Assembly: GCF_028369135.1 (NCBI RefSeq)
Contig: NZ_JAPWHW010000023.1
Coordinates: 1-51,565 of the forward strand
Length of the DNA stretch: 51,565 nucleotides
Reading direction: 5' to 3'
Origin: Roseovarius sp. ZX-A-9
GTDB lineage: Bacteria; Pseudomonadota; Alphaproteobacteria; Rhodobacterales; Rhodobacteraceae
The translations under genes and the position numbers were made by a program. Of the stretch, positions 16,815 to 26,208 are shown in pieces (within the stretch, counting starts at the first letter, position 1; every line of letters starts with the position of its first letter). The notes under the pieces were generated by a model. The model searched no databases. It was not told where the DNA came from and worked only from the letters and a program-made list of their open reading frames with translations.

Positions 16815-19493
16815 GTGACATCTGCTGCACCGACCGCAACGCCGATGATGGCGCAATATCTTGAAATCAAGGCCGAGTATCCGGACGCGCTGCTGTTCTA
16901 CCGGATGGGCGATTTCTATGAACTGTTTTTTGACGATGCCGCCCTCGCCGCAGAGGCGCTGGACATCGCGCTGACGAAGCGTGGCAAACATCAGGGTCAG
17001 GACATCGCCATGTGCGGTGTGCCGGTTCACGCCGCCGAAGGTTATCTGCTGACGCTTATCCGGAAGGGATTTCGCGTGGCCGTCTGCGAACAGTTGGAAA
17101 ACCCCGCCGAAGCCAAGAAGCGCGGCGCCAAATCGGTGGTGAAACGCGGTGTTGTCCGGCTTGTCACGCCCGGCACGCTGACCGAAGAAAGCCTGTTGGA
17201 AGCGCGTCGGCACAACTATCTTGCTGCGATTGCCGAGGTGCGCGGAGCGCATGCGCTGGCATGGGCCGATATTTCGACCGGCGCTTTTCACGTGATGCCG
17301 CTTGCGGCAGCGCACTTTGCCCCGGAACTGGCGCATCTGCGGCCTGCCGAAGTGATCACCGCAGATGGGTCAGAGGCCCAATGGGCTGAAACAGTCTCTG
17401 AAATTGGCGCGGCACTCACATCTCTGGGGCGCGCTGCCTTTGACAGTTCGGGTGCCCAGAAACGCCTTTGTGCCCTCTTCGGAGTCGGCACACTGGACGC
17501 CTTTGGCAGCTTCACCCGGCCCGAAGTGGCGGCCATGGGCGCGCTGGTCGAATACCTGGAACTGACGCAAAAGGGCAAACTCCCCCTGCTGCGCCCGCCC
17601 CAACGCGAGGACCGTGCCAGCGCGATGCAGATCGACGCCGCAACGCGCCGCAACCTCGAATTGACCCATGCGCTGTCCGGTGGCCGCGCGGGATCACTGC
17701 TTGCCACGATTGACCGGACGGTGACCGCAGGCGGTGGACGGCTGCTCGAACGGCGTCTGTCCAGCCCGTCGCGCAATCTGAATGTGATCCATGATCGTCT
17801 GGAATCAGTCTCTTTCGCGCTGGAACAGAGCCGATTGTCCGCCGCTCTGCGCAACGCATTGCGCAAGGTTCCGGATCTGGATCGTGCTGTGTCTCGCCTG
17901 GGTCTTGATCGCGGTGGCCCTCGCGATCTGGCCGCCGTGCGCAATGCGCTTGACCAGGCCGAAGCGATCGCCGCCATGCTGGCAGAAGCCGATCTGCCCA
18001 GCCTGATTGCCGAAGCGGCAGACAATCTGCGTGGCCATGATGCGTTGCTGGAATTGCTGGAACAGGCGCTTGTGGCAGAACCCCCTCTGCTGGCACGTGA
18101 TGGCGGATTTATCGCGCCGGGCCATGATGAGGAACTCGACGAGGCCCGTCGCCTTCGCGACGAAGGGCGCGGCGTGATTGCCGGGATGCAGGCGGATTAC
18201 GCGCGCGAAACCGGCATCGCCTCGCTCAAGGTCAAGCACAACAATGTGCTTGGCTATTTTGTCGAAGTTACCGCAACCCATGCGGAAAAAATGCTGTCGG
18301 CACCGCTGAACGAGATATTCAAGCACCGCCAGACAACAGCCAATCAGGTCCGATTTACCACCGTCCCGTTGTCAGAAATGGAAACCCGGATCCTGAACGC
18401 CGGAGGCCGTGCGCTTGAGATCGAGAAGCGGCTCTATGACGGTCTGAAATCTGAAATTCTCGCTCGATCCGCAGAGATTTCCCTGACCGCGCGCGCGTTG
18501 TCCGAGCTGGATCTGTGCACCGCGCTTGCCGATCTCGCGTCAGAACAGAGCTGGTGCCGCCCGCAGGTCGACGAAAGCCGCGCGCTTTCTATCGAGGGGG
18601 GCCGGCATCCAGTGGTGGAAGCGGCGCTGCGTGATCAGGGAGGCGGACCATTCATCGCCAATGACTGCGATCTGGGGGATGACAGTGACATCTGGTTGCT
18701 GACCGGACCCAACATGGCCGGTAAATCCACCTTTCTGCGGCAGAACGCGCTGATCGCCCTGCTGGCCCAGATGGGCAGCTACGTTCCGGCAAAATCCGCC
18801 CATATTGGCGTGGTCAGCCAGTTGTTCAGCCGGGTGGGCGCGTCGGATGATCTGGCACGCGGTCGCTCAACCTTCATGGTTGAGATGGTCGAAACCGCCG
18901 CGATTCTGAATCAGGCAGACCCCGCCGCGCTGGTCATCCTCGACGAAATCGGCCGCGGGACGGCAACATATGACGGCCTCAGCATCGCCTGGGCCACCTT
19001 GGAGCATCTGCACGAAGTAAATCGATGCCGCGCCCTCTTTGCCACTCATTACCACGAATTGACCAACCTCACCGAGAAGTTGGATCGGGTGGAGAACGCC
19101 ACGGTCAGCGTCAAGGAACACGAAGGCGATGTGATCTTTCTGCACGAGGTGCGGCGTGGTGCGGCCGATCGCTCTTACGGGGTGCAGGTGGCCAAGCTTG
19201 CCGGCCTGCCAGCAGCTGTGGTCGAACGGGCGCGTATTGTACTGGATGCGTTGGAGCGCGGCGAACGCGAAGGCGGGACAGCACGAGAAACCCTGATTGA
19301 CGACCTGCCGCTCTTCTCGGCCCGCCCGGCCCCACCGCCGCCTACTTTGACCGCGCCGTCGAAAGTCGAAGAGCGCCTTGGGTCCGTGCTACCTGATACC
19401 CTGACACCACGCCAGGCGTTGGATCTGGTTTACGAACTCAAGCTGTTGCTGGAGGATCAGGACAACGACGAATCTCCAGAGGAGAGACGTTGA
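16815..19493 (+). CDS. mutS: DNA mismatch repair protein MutS
   Basis: Recognises mismatches and starts repair. The GTG at 16815 is chosen: GGGGGA lies about five bases upstream and the resulting 892-residue protein begins MTSAAPTATPMMAQYLEIKA, aligning with known MutS N termini, whereas the upstream extension does not. Mismatch-contacting Phe-Tyr-Glu is in MGDFYELFFDD (31-41). The ATPase has TGPNMAGKSTFLRQ near residue 630, the Walker B region ALVILDEIGRGTATYDG, and FATHYHELT. The C terminus ends in an acidic EDQDNDESPEERR. Convergent with grpE; a GC-rich hairpin separates them. Confidence 0.96.
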   Translation: MTSAAPTATPMMAQYLEIKAEYPDALLFYRMGDFYELFFDDAALAAEALDIALTKRGKHQGQDIAMCGVPVHAAEGYLLTLIRKGFRVAVCEQLENPAEAKKRGAKSVVKRGVVRLVTPGTLTEESLLEARRHNYLAAIAEVRGAHALAWADISTGAFHVMPLAAAHFAPELAHLRPAEVITADGSEAQWAETVSEIGAALTSLGRAAFDSSGAQKRLCALFGVGTLDAFGSFTRPEVAAMGALVEYLELTQKGKLPLLRPPQREDRASAMQIDAATRRNLELTHALSGGRAGSLLATIDRTVTAGGGRLLERRLSSPSRNLNVIHDRLESVSFALEQSRLSAALRNALRKVPDLDRAVSRLGLDRGGPRDLAAVRNALDQAEAIAAMLAEADLPSLIAEAADNLRGHDALLELLEQALVAEPPLLARDGGFIAPGHDEELDEARRLRDEGRGVIAGMQADYARETGIASLKVKHNNVLGYFVEVTATHAEKMLSAPLNEIFKHRQTTANQVRFTTVPLSEMETRILNAGGRALEIEKRLYDGLKSEILARSAEISLTARALSELDLCTALADLASEQSWCRPQVDESRALSIEGGRHPVVEAALRDQGGGPFIANDCDLGDDSDIWLLTGPNMAGKSTFLRQNALIALLAQMGSYVPAKSAHIGVVSQLFSRVGASDDLARGRSTFMVEMVETAAILNQADPAALVILDEIGRGTATYDGLSIAWATLEHLHEVNRCRALFATHYHELTNLTEKLDRVENATVSVKEHEGDVIFLHEVRRGAADRSYGVQVAKLAGLPAAVVERARIVLDALERGEREGGTARETLIDDLPLFSARPAPPPPTLTAPSKVEERLGSVLPDTLTPRQALDLVYELKLLLEDQDNDESPEERR

Positions 19494-19613
19494 TATCCAG
19501 ATGGACTTGTTCATTATGTAGATGCACGGGCTCAATGACCGATTTGAGCTTGGCCACCTGCCCGGCGTCTACGAGAATGATAATTGGGTACTGGAACGTG
19601 AAATGGCCGGATT

Positions 19614-19635
19614 CGCGCCGCTCTAAGGCGGCGCG
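19614..19635. terminator. GC-rich hairpin between convergent mutS and grpE
   Basis: CGCGCCGC (19614-19621) pairs perfectly with GCGGCGCG (19628-19635) around a 6-base loop. There is no T-run on either side, but position between two convergent stops supports a termination or transcript-end-protection role. Confidence 0.5.
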
Positions 19636-19640
19636 CGCCA

Positions 19641-20201
19641 TTATCCCCTCATGGACGATACGCCGACCTGCGCAGGGCGCAGGATGCGGTCATGCAGCAT
19701 GAAGCCCTCGGTGGACACCTGAATGATGTCGCCCGCATTGGTTCCCGGCAGTGGAGCTTCGAACATAGCTTCGTGTTGTTGCGGATCGAATCTGTCGCCA
19801 ATCTCGGGCGAAACGATCTGGATACCGTGGCGACCGAAAACATTGAGCAGCTCGCGCATGGTCAGTTCGATCCCTTCGATCAGACCGGGCGCAGCAGCTT
19901 TCTGATCTTCATTGACGGTATCGAGGGCGCGTTTCATGTTGTCGTACACGGGCAACAGATCGCGAGCCAGCTTAGACCCGCCATAGTTCTCGGCTTCCCG
20001 ACGGTCCCGCTCGGCGCGCTTGCGCACGTTTTCGGCATCCGCCAGCGCGCGCATGAATTTGTCCTGCAAGGAATCCCGCTCGCTGCGGAGCATATCCAGC
20101 TCCACGTCGATATCAGAGATTTCCTCGTTGGCAGCTTCGTATTCCTCGGCTTCCACCTGTTCCAGATCGTCGAGAAACTCGTCGTTTTTTGGCCCGGCCA
20201 T
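19641..20201 (-). CDS. grpE: GrpE nucleotide exchange factor
   Basis: Co-chaperone that releases ADP from DnaK. The 186-residue protein has the expected acidic coiled-coil N-terminal half (EDLEQVEAEEYEAANEEISD onward, about 8-60, with ELDMLRSERDSLQDKFMRALADAENVRKRAERD) and the C-terminal beta domain (PEIGDRFDPQQHEAMFE, GDIIQVSTEGFMLHDRILRPAQV). It lies 12 bases after hrcA and is cotranscribed with it. dnaK and dnaJ are not in the window. Confidence 0.95.
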   Translation of the reverse strand: MAGPKNDEFLDDLEQVEAEEYEAANEEISDIDVELDMLRSERDSLQDKFMRALADAENVRKRAERDRREAENYGGSKLARDLLPVYDNMKRALDTVNEDQKAAAPGLIEGIELTMRELLNVFGRHGIQIVSPEIGDRFDPQQHEAMFEAPLPGTNAGDIIQVSTEGFMLHDRILRPAQVGVSSMRG

Positions 20202-20213
20202 CTTTAGTACCCT

Positions 20214-21284
20214 TCAACTTCTGTCAGCGATCAACTTGCCCACAAGCTGCGCCGTGTAGTCAACAATCGGAACGATCCGTCCATAGTTCAGGCGTGTGGG
20301 CCCGATGACGCCGACCGCTCCGACAATCTTTCGATCAGCGTTCATATAAGGAGAGACCACCAAAGAGGAACCCGAAAGTGAGAAAAGTTTGTTCTCTGAG
20401 CCGATAAAGATGCGCACACCCTCGCCCTCGTCCGCGAGTTCCAGAAAACTGGCGATATCCCGCTTTCTTTCAAGGTCGTCAAACAGGGTTTTTATGCGTT
20501 CCAGATCATCTTCGGATCCGTCCGCCCCCAGCAGGTTCGACCGTCCGCGCACAATCAGGCGATCAGGGCCGTCGCCATCCCCTTCGCCCGACCAAACAGC
20601 AAGCCCACTTTCCACCATCGCGTGCGCGAGCTGGTCTATTTCCTGACGTCTTTCGTTGATCTGCCGCGAAATGACGGTCTGCAGATCGGACAGCGTGCGG
20701 CCTTCAATCAGCGCGTTCAGAAAGTTCGTGGCTTCGCGCATCGAACTGGGCGTTTGTCCGGGCGGCGGGGTGAAAATCCTGTTTTCTACATGCCCATCGG
20801 CAAAAACCAGAACAACAAGCGCCCGGTCATGGCCAAGGCTGACAAACTCGATATGTTTAATCGGAGCCTCATGTTTGGGCGCCAGAACCAGTGACGCCCC
20901 CTGAGTCACCCCCGACAGCGCCGCACCGACCCGATCCAGAACGCCGCTCACATCCTGGCTATTGCTGGACATGGTCGCATCCATCAACTGCCGGTCAGAG
21001 GTTTGCAGATCACCGACCTCAAGCAGGCCATCAACGAACATTCGCAGCCCGCCTTCAGTTGGAATCCGCCCGGCGCTTACATGCGGGCTACCCAAGAGCC
21101 CCATGTATTCGAGATCCTGCATGACATTGCGGATCGTCGCCGCACTGACTTTTTCACTCATGTCGCGGGTCAGTGTGCGCGAACCAACGGGCGTGCCGGT
21201 GGCGAGGTATCCCTCTACCACCCGGCGGAACACCTCGCGCGAGCGCTCATTCATTTCTTCCAGCAGTTTTCTGCCGTCGGCCAT
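20214..21284 (-). CDS. hrcA: Heat-inducible transcription repressor HrcA
   Basis: Represses chaperone operons by binding CIRCE elements. I use the ATG at 21284 (356 residues, MADGRKLLEEMNERSREVF) because it aligns with family N termini, has AAAGGA 11 bases upstream, and because a likely -10 element overlaps the earlier ATG at 21314. The N-terminal winged helix (TGTPVGSRTLTRDMSEKVSAATIRNVM) and the C-terminal KIVGAVGVIGPTRLNYGRIVPIVDY signature are clear. First gene of hrcA-grpE. No CIRCE element was found upstream of this operon, so it may not regulate itself here. Confidence 0.93.
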   Translation of the reverse strand: MADGRKLLEEMNERSREVFRRVVEGYLATGTPVGSRTLTRDMSEKVSAATIRNVMQDLEYMGLLGSPHVSAGRIPTEGGLRMFVDGLLEVGDLQTSDRQLMDATMSSNSQDVSGVLDRVGAALSGVTQGASLVLAPKHEAPIKHIEFVSLGHDRALVVLVFADGHVENRIFTPPPGQTPSSMREATNFLNALIEGRTLSDLQTVISRQINERRQEIDQLAHAMVESGLAVWSGEGDGDGPDRLIVRGRSNLLGADGSEDDLERIKTLFDDLERKRDIASFLELADEGEGVRIFIGSENKLFSLSGSSLVVSPYMNADRKIVGAVGVIGPTRLNYGRIVPIVDYTAQLVGKLIADRS

Positions 21285-21311
21285 TTGAGCACCAATCCTT
21301 TGCTGGTCTGC

Positions 21312-21340
21312 CATTAAATCGCTAAGCCTCAAAAGGTCAA
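21312..21340 (-). promoter_or_regulatory. Candidate hrcA-grpE promoter
   Basis: On the minus strand TTGACC (21335-21340), a 17-base spacer and TTAATG (21312-21317). The -10 coincides with the more upstream ATG of the hrcA frame, which supports the later translation start at 21284. Confidence 0.4.
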
Positions 21341-21402
21341 TCGGGGTTGGCTCTTGGCCGCGCGCGCGCTATCTCCTGCCCAAAGCGGAAAAGGACAACA
21401 CA

Positions 21403-22119
21403 ATGCGGCCTTCGGGAAGAAATTTAGATGAAATGCGCGGCATTTCAATCGACACAGGCGTGACGAAACATGCGGAGGGATCCTGTTTGATCCGCATGGG
21501 TGACACGCATGTGCTGTGCACCGCCACGATCGAGGACCGCGTGCCGCCCTTTATCAAGGGGTCAGGGCTTGGCTGGGTGACCGCAGAGTATGGCATGCTG
21601 CCCCGCTCAACCACATCGCGCATGCGGCGCGAAGCGACCGCTGGCAAGCAAGGGGGCCGAACCGTAGAGATTCAACGCCTGATCGGCCGCTCACTGCGTG
21701 CAGGGGTTGACCGTGTAGCGCTGGGCGAGCGTCAGATCACCATAGATTGCGATGTCATCCAGGCCGATGGCGGCACACGCTGCGCTGCGATCACCGGTGG
21801 CTGGGTTGCCCTGAAACTGGCCGTGCAAAAATTGATGAAAGCCGGCGAAGTGGTCAGCGATCCATTGACCGACCCCGTCGCTGCCATTTCCTGCGGGATT
21901 TACGCCGGTCAACCGGTGCTGGACCTTGATTATCCCGAAGACAGCGAAGCAGGCGTTGACGGTAATTTCATCATGACCGGCTCCAAACGTCTGATCGAAG
22001 TACAAATGTCAGCCGAAGGGTCGACCTATTCCCGCGATCAAATGAACCAACTGCTCGATCTCGCCGAAGCAGGCGTCGATCAGCTGGTCGCGACGCAACT
22101 GAAAGCCGTCAATGCGTAA
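21403..22119 (+). CDS. rph: Ribonuclease PH
   Basis: Phosphorolytic 3'-5' exoribonuclease trimming tRNA precursors. The 238-residue length is standard. Features: [20 protein letters not shown] at the start, [17 protein letters not shown], the RNA-binding [37 protein letters not shown], and the phosphate-site C-terminal domain ending [17 protein letters not shown]. It overlaps rdgB by eight bases and is divergent from hrcA; it starts the rph-rdgB-hemW operon. Confidence 0.96.
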   Translation: MRPSGRNLDEMRGISIDTGVTKHAEGSCLIRMGDTHVLCTATIEDRVPPFIKGSGLGWVTAEYGMLPRSTTSRMRREATAGKQGGRTVEIQRLIGRSLRAGVDRVALGERQITIDCDVIQADGGTRCAAITGGWVALKLAVQKLMKAGEVVSDPLTDPVAAISCGIYAGQPVLDLDYPEDSEAGVDGNFIMTGSKRLIEVQMSAEGSTYSRDQMNQLLDLAEAGVDQLVATQLKAVNA

Positions 22120-22720
22120 GTTCACCGGCGATACCTTGCTTGTTGCGACCCACAACGCTGGCAAGCTCGAAGAAATCGCGCATCTGTTACGTCCTTACGG
22201 TATTTCCGTTGTCGGCGCGGCCGAGCGCGACCTGCCTGCGCCCGAAGAAACCGAAACCAGCTTTGTCGGAAACGCCCGGATCAAGGCGCAAGCTGCGGCC
22301 AAAGCCACCGGCCTGCCCGCCCTCTCCGACGATTCAGGCATCGAGATTGACGGGCTGGACGGTGCCCCCGGGGTCTATACCGCCGATTGGGCCGAAACGC
22401 CCAGTGGGCGCGATTTCGTCATGGCCATGACCAGAGCTCATGACATGCTCCTTGCGCGCAATGCCCCAAGACCCTGGACCGCGCGTTTTTGCTGCACCCT
22501 CGTGCTTGCCTGGCCCGATGGGCACGAAGAGGTATTCCCCGGAACCATAGAAGGCCAGATCGTTTGGCCAATGCGCGGGAATAAGGGTCATGGCTATGAC
22601 CCGATCTTTCAGCCTGCCGGCAACGACGTCACCTTCGCAGAAATGGACCGTTGGGAGAAAAACCGCATGAGCCACCGGGCCGATGCTTTCTCAAAACTGG
22701 TGCAAGGCTGTTTTGACTGA
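22112..22720 (+). CDS. rdgB: XTP/dITP diphosphatase (RdgB/HAM1)
   Basis: Hydrolyses non-canonical purine nucleotides (ITP, dITP, XTP) to keep them out of nucleic acids. The 202-residue protein shows the HAM1 pattern: [14 protein letters not shown] near the N terminus, [36 protein letters not shown] with the catalytic Asp pair, the C-terminal [13 protein letters not shown], and [14 protein letters not shown]. It overlaps rph at its start, and the proposed hemW start lies inside its last codons, so all three are translationally linked. Confidence 0.96.
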   Translation: MRKFTGDTLLVATHNAGKLEEIAHLLRPYGISVVGAAERDLPAPEETETSFVGNARIKAQAAAKATGLPALSDDSGIEIDGLDGAPGVYTADWAETPSGRDFVMAMTRAHDMLLARNAPRPWTARFCCTLVLAWPDGHEEVFPGTIEGQIVWPMRGNKGHGYDPIFQPAGNDVTFAEMDRWEKNRMSHRADAFSKLVQGCFD

Positions 22721-23870
22721 AGATTGGCAACTCGGAGGCTTCGGCCTCTACATCCATTGGCCATTCTGCGAGGCCAAGTGCCCCTACTGCGATTTCAACA
22801 GCCACGTGGCCCGAGAAATCGACCAATCAAGGTGGTGCAGAGCCTATTTAGCCGAACTGGACCGCATTGCCGCGCTAACCCCCGGCCGCGTCCTTCGCTC
22901 TGTTTTCTTTGGTGGCGGCACACCCAGTCTGATAGCGCCCGAAACTGTCGCTGCCATTCTGGAACGCGTCCAAAAGCACTGGACGCCCGCCAATAACATC
23001 GAGATCACACTCGAAGCCAATCCCGGCTCTGTCGAAGCTGACCGTTTTCGCGCCTACGCCCAGGCTGGTGTGAACCGGGTTTCGATGGGAATCCAGGCGT
23101 TGAATGACACCGATCTGCGCCGTCTGGGCCGGATCCACACGGTTGCCGAGGCCCGCGCAGCTTTTGACATCGCCAGAAACTGTTTTGAACGGGTCAGTTT
23201 CGATCTGATCTACGCCCGGCAGGACCAGACACTGGATGATTGGCGCACCGAGTTGACATCAGCGCTGACGATGGCAATCGATCACCTGTCGCTCTACCAA
23301 CTGACGATCGAGCCGGGAACTGCCTTTGGCGATCGTTTTGCCCGTGGCACCCTACGCGGCTTGCCCGTTGAAGACACCGCAGCGGATATGTTCGAGGCCA
23401 CGCAGGATATATGCGGCGCTGCCGGTATGCCGGCCTATGAAGTCTCTAATCACGCCAAACTTGGCTCTGAATCGCGGCATAACCTTATTTATTGGCAGGC
23501 CGGCGACTATGCCGGAATTGGCCCCGGCGCGCATGGCCGGCTGACACTGGCGGGGCGTCGTCACGCGACAGAAGCCTGGTCGCAACCTGATAAATGGCTG
23601 CGAGAGGTCGAACGCGGCGCACCCGACAAACTGCAAACACCGCTGGCCCCAGAAGAGCAAGCGGACGAATATCTGATGATGGGGCTGCGTTTAACGGACG
23701 GAATTGATCTGACCCGCTACGCCGCAATGCGTGGAGCGCCGCTCTGCGAGGTCGCTATCTCGGAACTCGCCGAATTGGGTCTGGTGGAGGTCATAGACAC
23801 CAGCCTGCGCACAACGCTGCGCGGCAGGATGGTGTTGAATGCGATCATCGAACGATTGCTTACGAGCTAA
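22713..23870 (+). CDS. hemW: Radical SAM heme chaperone HemW
   Basis: HemW-family protein, related to oxygen-independent coproporphyrinogen oxidase but thought to be a heme chaperone. The TTG at 22713 is preferred (AAGG five bases upstream, product begins with [18 protein letters not shown]); an ATG at 22683 is the alternative. The radical-SAM cluster is C19-x3-C23-x2-C26 in HWPFCEAKCPYCDFN. FFGGGTPSL and EANPGSVE motifs follow. The short loop of HemW rather than HemN, and the absence of the HemN N-terminal extension, support the call. Convergent with parB with only six bases between stops. Confidence 0.9.
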   Translation: MTEDWQLGGFGLYIHWPFCEAKCPYCDFNSHVAREIDQSRWCRAYLAELDRIAALTPGRVLRSVFFGGGTPSLIAPETVAAILERVQKHWTPANNIEITLEANPGSVEADRFRAYAQAGVNRVSMGIQALNDTDLRRLGRIHTVAEARAAFDIARNCFERVSFDLIYARQDQTLDDWRTELTSALTMAIDHLSLYQLTIEPGTAFGDRFARGTLRGLPVEDTAADMFEATQDICGAAGMPAYEVSNHAKLGSESRHNLIYWQAGDYAGIGPGAHGRLTLAGRRHATEAWSQPDKWLREVERGAPDKLQTPLAPEEQADEYLMMGLRLTDGIDLTRYAAMRGAPLCEVAISELAELGLVEVIDTSLRTTLRGRMVLNAIIERLLTS

Positions 23871-23876
23871 CTGGCC

Positions 23877-24782
23877 TCAGCCGCTGCTGAGAACCCGGCA
23901 AAGCGTGTCGAGGTCATCTAGGCTTTCATAGGTAATCGAAACCTGACCGCCCTCGCCTCCCTTTGTGTGATTGACCGAAACTTTCATGCCCAACGCCGCC
24001 GACAGATCGCCTTCCAGCGCCCGAGTATCTGCATCTTTCTCGCTTGTCCTGGCACTGCGCTTGGATTGGCCCGACGGCGCAAAGACATTATCAATCCCCG
24101 TTTTCGCCAGTTTCTCGGTTTCCCGCACCGATAGTGCTTTCTTGACGACCCGTTGCGCCAACGCAACCGGATCATCTGAGGTAATCAGCGCTCGTGCGTG
24201 GCCAGCTGTTAGTTGACCATTGCGGACATAGGACTGAACCTCTTCGGGCAGCTGCATCAGGCGCATTGTGTTGGCGATATGGCTGCGGCTCTTGCCCAGT
24301 GCCTCGGCCAGTTTTTCCTGCGTATGCCCGAATTTCTGCATAAGTTGCTGATACCCCGCCGCCTCTTCGACTGGGTTAAGATCCGCGCGCTGGATGTTTT
24401 CGATGATCGCGATTTCCAGAACTTCGGTATCGTCAAAGTCACGAACAATCACCGGGATACGGTGCAGTTGCGCCTGCTGCGCGGCTCGCCACCGACGTTC
24501 GCCCGCAACGATTTGGAAATCGCCTGTCTTCCCTGGCATCGGCCGCACGATCAGCGGTTGGATAATACCTTTTTCCCGAATGGATGCGGTCAGATCATCC
24601 AGCATATCCTTGTCGAACTGTCGGCGCGGCTGATCCGGGTTTGCGCTGATCCGCTCGATCGGAACCATCATATCTGGGGCTTTTGGTGCCCGGTCGGAAC
24701 TCGTCTGTTGATCGGTAACGTCGGACATCAATGCCGACAGGCCCCGCCCCAGTCCGCGCTGCTTTGTTCTTTTGTCTGACAT
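23877..24782 (-). CDS. parB: Chromosome-partitioning protein ParB
   Basis: CTP-dependent DNA clamp that loads at parS and organises the origin region. The ATG at 24782 has AAGGGG eight bases upstream, giving 301 residues. Visible: the N-terminal basic LGRGLSALMSD that contacts ParA, the CTPase motif GERRWRAAQ (94-102), the ENIQRADLNPVEEA box (128-141), an HTH (EKLAEALGKSRSHIANTMRL), and a C-terminal dimerisation domain ending ESLDDLDTLCRVLSSG. It is the last gene of the rho-mnmE-mnmG-rsmG-parA-parB run; two parS sites are 1.4 and 3.3 kb upstream. Confidence 0.96.
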   Translation of the reverse strand: MSDKRTKQRGLGRGLSALMSDVTDQQTSSDRAPKAPDMMVPIERISANPDQPRRQFDKDMLDDLTASIREKGIIQPLIVRPMPGKTGDFQIVAGERRWRAAQQAQLHRIPVIVRDFDDTEVLEIAIIENIQRADLNPVEEAAGYQQLMQKFGHTQEKLAEALGKSRSHIANTMRLMQLPEEVQSYVRNGQLTAGHARALITSDDPVALAQRVVKKALSVRETEKLAKTGIDNVFAPSGQSKRSARTSEKDADTRALEGDLSAALGMKVSVNHTKGGEGGQVSITYESLDDLDTLCRVLSSG

Positions 24783-24794
24783 CACCCGGACCCC

Positions 24795-25604
24795 TTATGC
24801 TGTCATTGCGGTTTGTTTTTGCATCAATTCTTTGGCTAAGGCCTGATAGGCCTGCGCACCTCGTGAATTTGGATCGTAATCCAGTACAGAGACGGCATAT
24901 GACGGCGCTTCGCTGACACGCACATTACGTGGGATCAGCGTTTGAAACACCAGATCGCCCAGATTCTCGCGGGCATCCCGCTCCACCTGGCCAGACAGGT
25001 TGTTGCGCGCATCGAACATGGTCATTACGACCCCTTCAATCCGAAGGTTGGGATTGGCGGTCTGGCGCACCTCGCGAATTGTCAGCAACAGCTGTGACAG
25101 CCCTTCGAGGGCAAAAAATTCGCTCTGCAGCGGAATCAGGACTGAATGTGCCGCGACCATTGCGTTGACCGTCAGCAAGTTCAGCGACGGCGGACAATCG
25201 ATCAGGATATAGTCCAGCGCATAACCATCCATCGCCGTCTGACGCAGCGCATCATGCAGAAGGAAACTGCGTTTTTCGTTTGAGATCAACTCGATATCCG
25301 CCGAGCTGAGATCGACCGTCGCCGGAATGATCATCAGGTTCTTGTCGCTGGTCGGCTGAATGACATCGCCTAGCGCGATCTCTTCCAGCAACAATTCGTA
25401 AGTCGTAAATTCCCGATCTTCGGATTCGATCCCCAGGCCGGTCGACGCATTGCCTTGCGGATCAAGATCAACGATCAGGACGCGCTTCCCGGCCTGTGCC
25501 AGGGCAGCGCCCAGATTTATGGTTGTTGTGGTCTTTCCAACGCCGCCTTTTTGGTTGGCTATGGCAATGATCCGCGGGCCACGCGGGCGAGTCGGGTCAG
25601 ACAC
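24795..25604 (-). CDS. parA: Chromosome-partitioning ATPase ParA
   Basis: Walker-type ATPase that drives segregation of ParB-parS complexes. The 269-residue protein has the deviant Walker A KGGVGKTTTT (19-28), the Walker A' region DYILIDCPPSLNLLTVNA, LIVDLDPQGNASTGLG, and a C-terminal EAPSYAVSVLDYDPNSRGA. No N-terminal HTH, so it is the chromosomal rather than plasmid type. Overlaps the rsmG stop by eight bases; parB follows after 12 bases. Confidence 0.97.
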   Translation of the reverse strand: MSDPTRPRGPRIIAIANQKGGVGKTTTTINLGAALAQAGKRVLIVDLDPQGNASTGLGIESEDREFTTYELLLEEIALGDVIQPTSDKNLMIIPATVDLSSADIELISNEKRSFLLHDALRQTAMDGYALDYILIDCPPSLNLLTVNAMVAAHSVLIPLQSEFFALEGLSQLLLTIREVRQTANPNLRIEGVVMTMFDARNNLSGQVERDARENLGDLVFQTLIPRNVRVSEAPSYAVSVLDYDPNSRGAQAYQALAKELMQKQTAMTA

Positions 25605-26208
25605 GAGTCACTCCTGAAATCTTTAATATCGCGGCAGCGGGGTCAGTCGCACTTTTAGCAACTTCCAGAGCGAATTGCCACTTCGATTGCGACTCGTTTA
25701 CCTCTTGCTGCCATTTTGCACCCTTTGGAAATAGGGCAATTCCGGTGGCATGCATATGGCGTTCAGCGTAGCCAAGCAATGTGGAAAGATCTGCCAAGGC
25801 CCGCGCTGACAGGACTGAAGCCTGCAAGGGGGGCGTCGTCTCGATCCTGCTTGCGATCACCTCGCCGTGGCATCCCGTTTCCCGCAATGCTGTACGCAGA
25901 AAGGCGCACTTTCGCTGATCGCTCTCGACAAGTGTCACGCGCGCCAAAGGCTGGGCTTCCGCCAACAGAATTGCCGCAACGACACCGGGAAAGCCGCCTC
26001 CGGATCCCAGGTCAACCCAATGATCAATTTCCTTCGGCACCTGTCGATAGACCTGTACCGAATCGACGATATGCCGCTCCCACAGGTTTTCCAGACTTTC
26101 TTTTGACACCAGATTTATCTTGGCCGTCCACTTTCGAAGAAGATCGGCGTAGATCTGAAATTTCTCATTTGTTTCACGTGAAACATCAGGCAGAGCCGGC
26201 ACGCTCAT
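25597..26208 (-). CDS. rsmG: 16S rRNA (guanine-N7)-methyltransferase RsmG
   Basis: Methylates G527 (E. coli numbering) of 16S rRNA. The 203-residue protein has the SAM-binding motif [16 protein letters not shown] (65-80) and the upstream [19 protein letters not shown] substrate segment. Residues 8-13 (DVSRET) are encoded by a perfect parS palindrome, so this N-terminal sequence is constrained by ParB binding. Overlaps mnmG by four bases and parA by eight. Confidence 0.95.
   Translation of the reverse strand: MSVPALPDVSRETNEKFQIYADLLRKWTAKINLVSKESLENLWERHIVDSVQVYRQVPKEIDHWVDLGSGGGFPGVVAAILLAEAQPLARVTLVESDQRKCAFLRTALRETGCHGEVIASRIETTPPLQASVLSARALADLSTLLGYAERHMHATGIALFPKGAKWQQEVNESQSKWQFALEVAKSATDPAAAILKISGVTRV
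26170..26185. other. parS site 1 (inside rsmG)
   Basis: Perfect 16-bp palindrome TGTTTCACGTGAAACA, identical to the canonical parS recognised by ParB. It lies in codons 8-13 of rsmG, 5.1 kb to the left of the proposed origin and 1.4 kb upstream of parB. Confidence 0.95.

Noticed and set aside
17285..17300. Third parS-like sequence (TTTTCACGTGATGCC) in mutS
   Set aside because: Only the central CACGTG matches; the arms diverge from the canonical site.
19490..19702. Plus-strand frame overlapping the mutS-grpE gap
   Set aside because: Low-complexity, cysteine- and serine-rich product with no start signal, overlapping grpE.
20214..21403. CIRCE element for HrcA
   Set aside because: No TTAGCACTC-N9-GAGTGCTAA-like repeat found upstream of hrcA or grpE.
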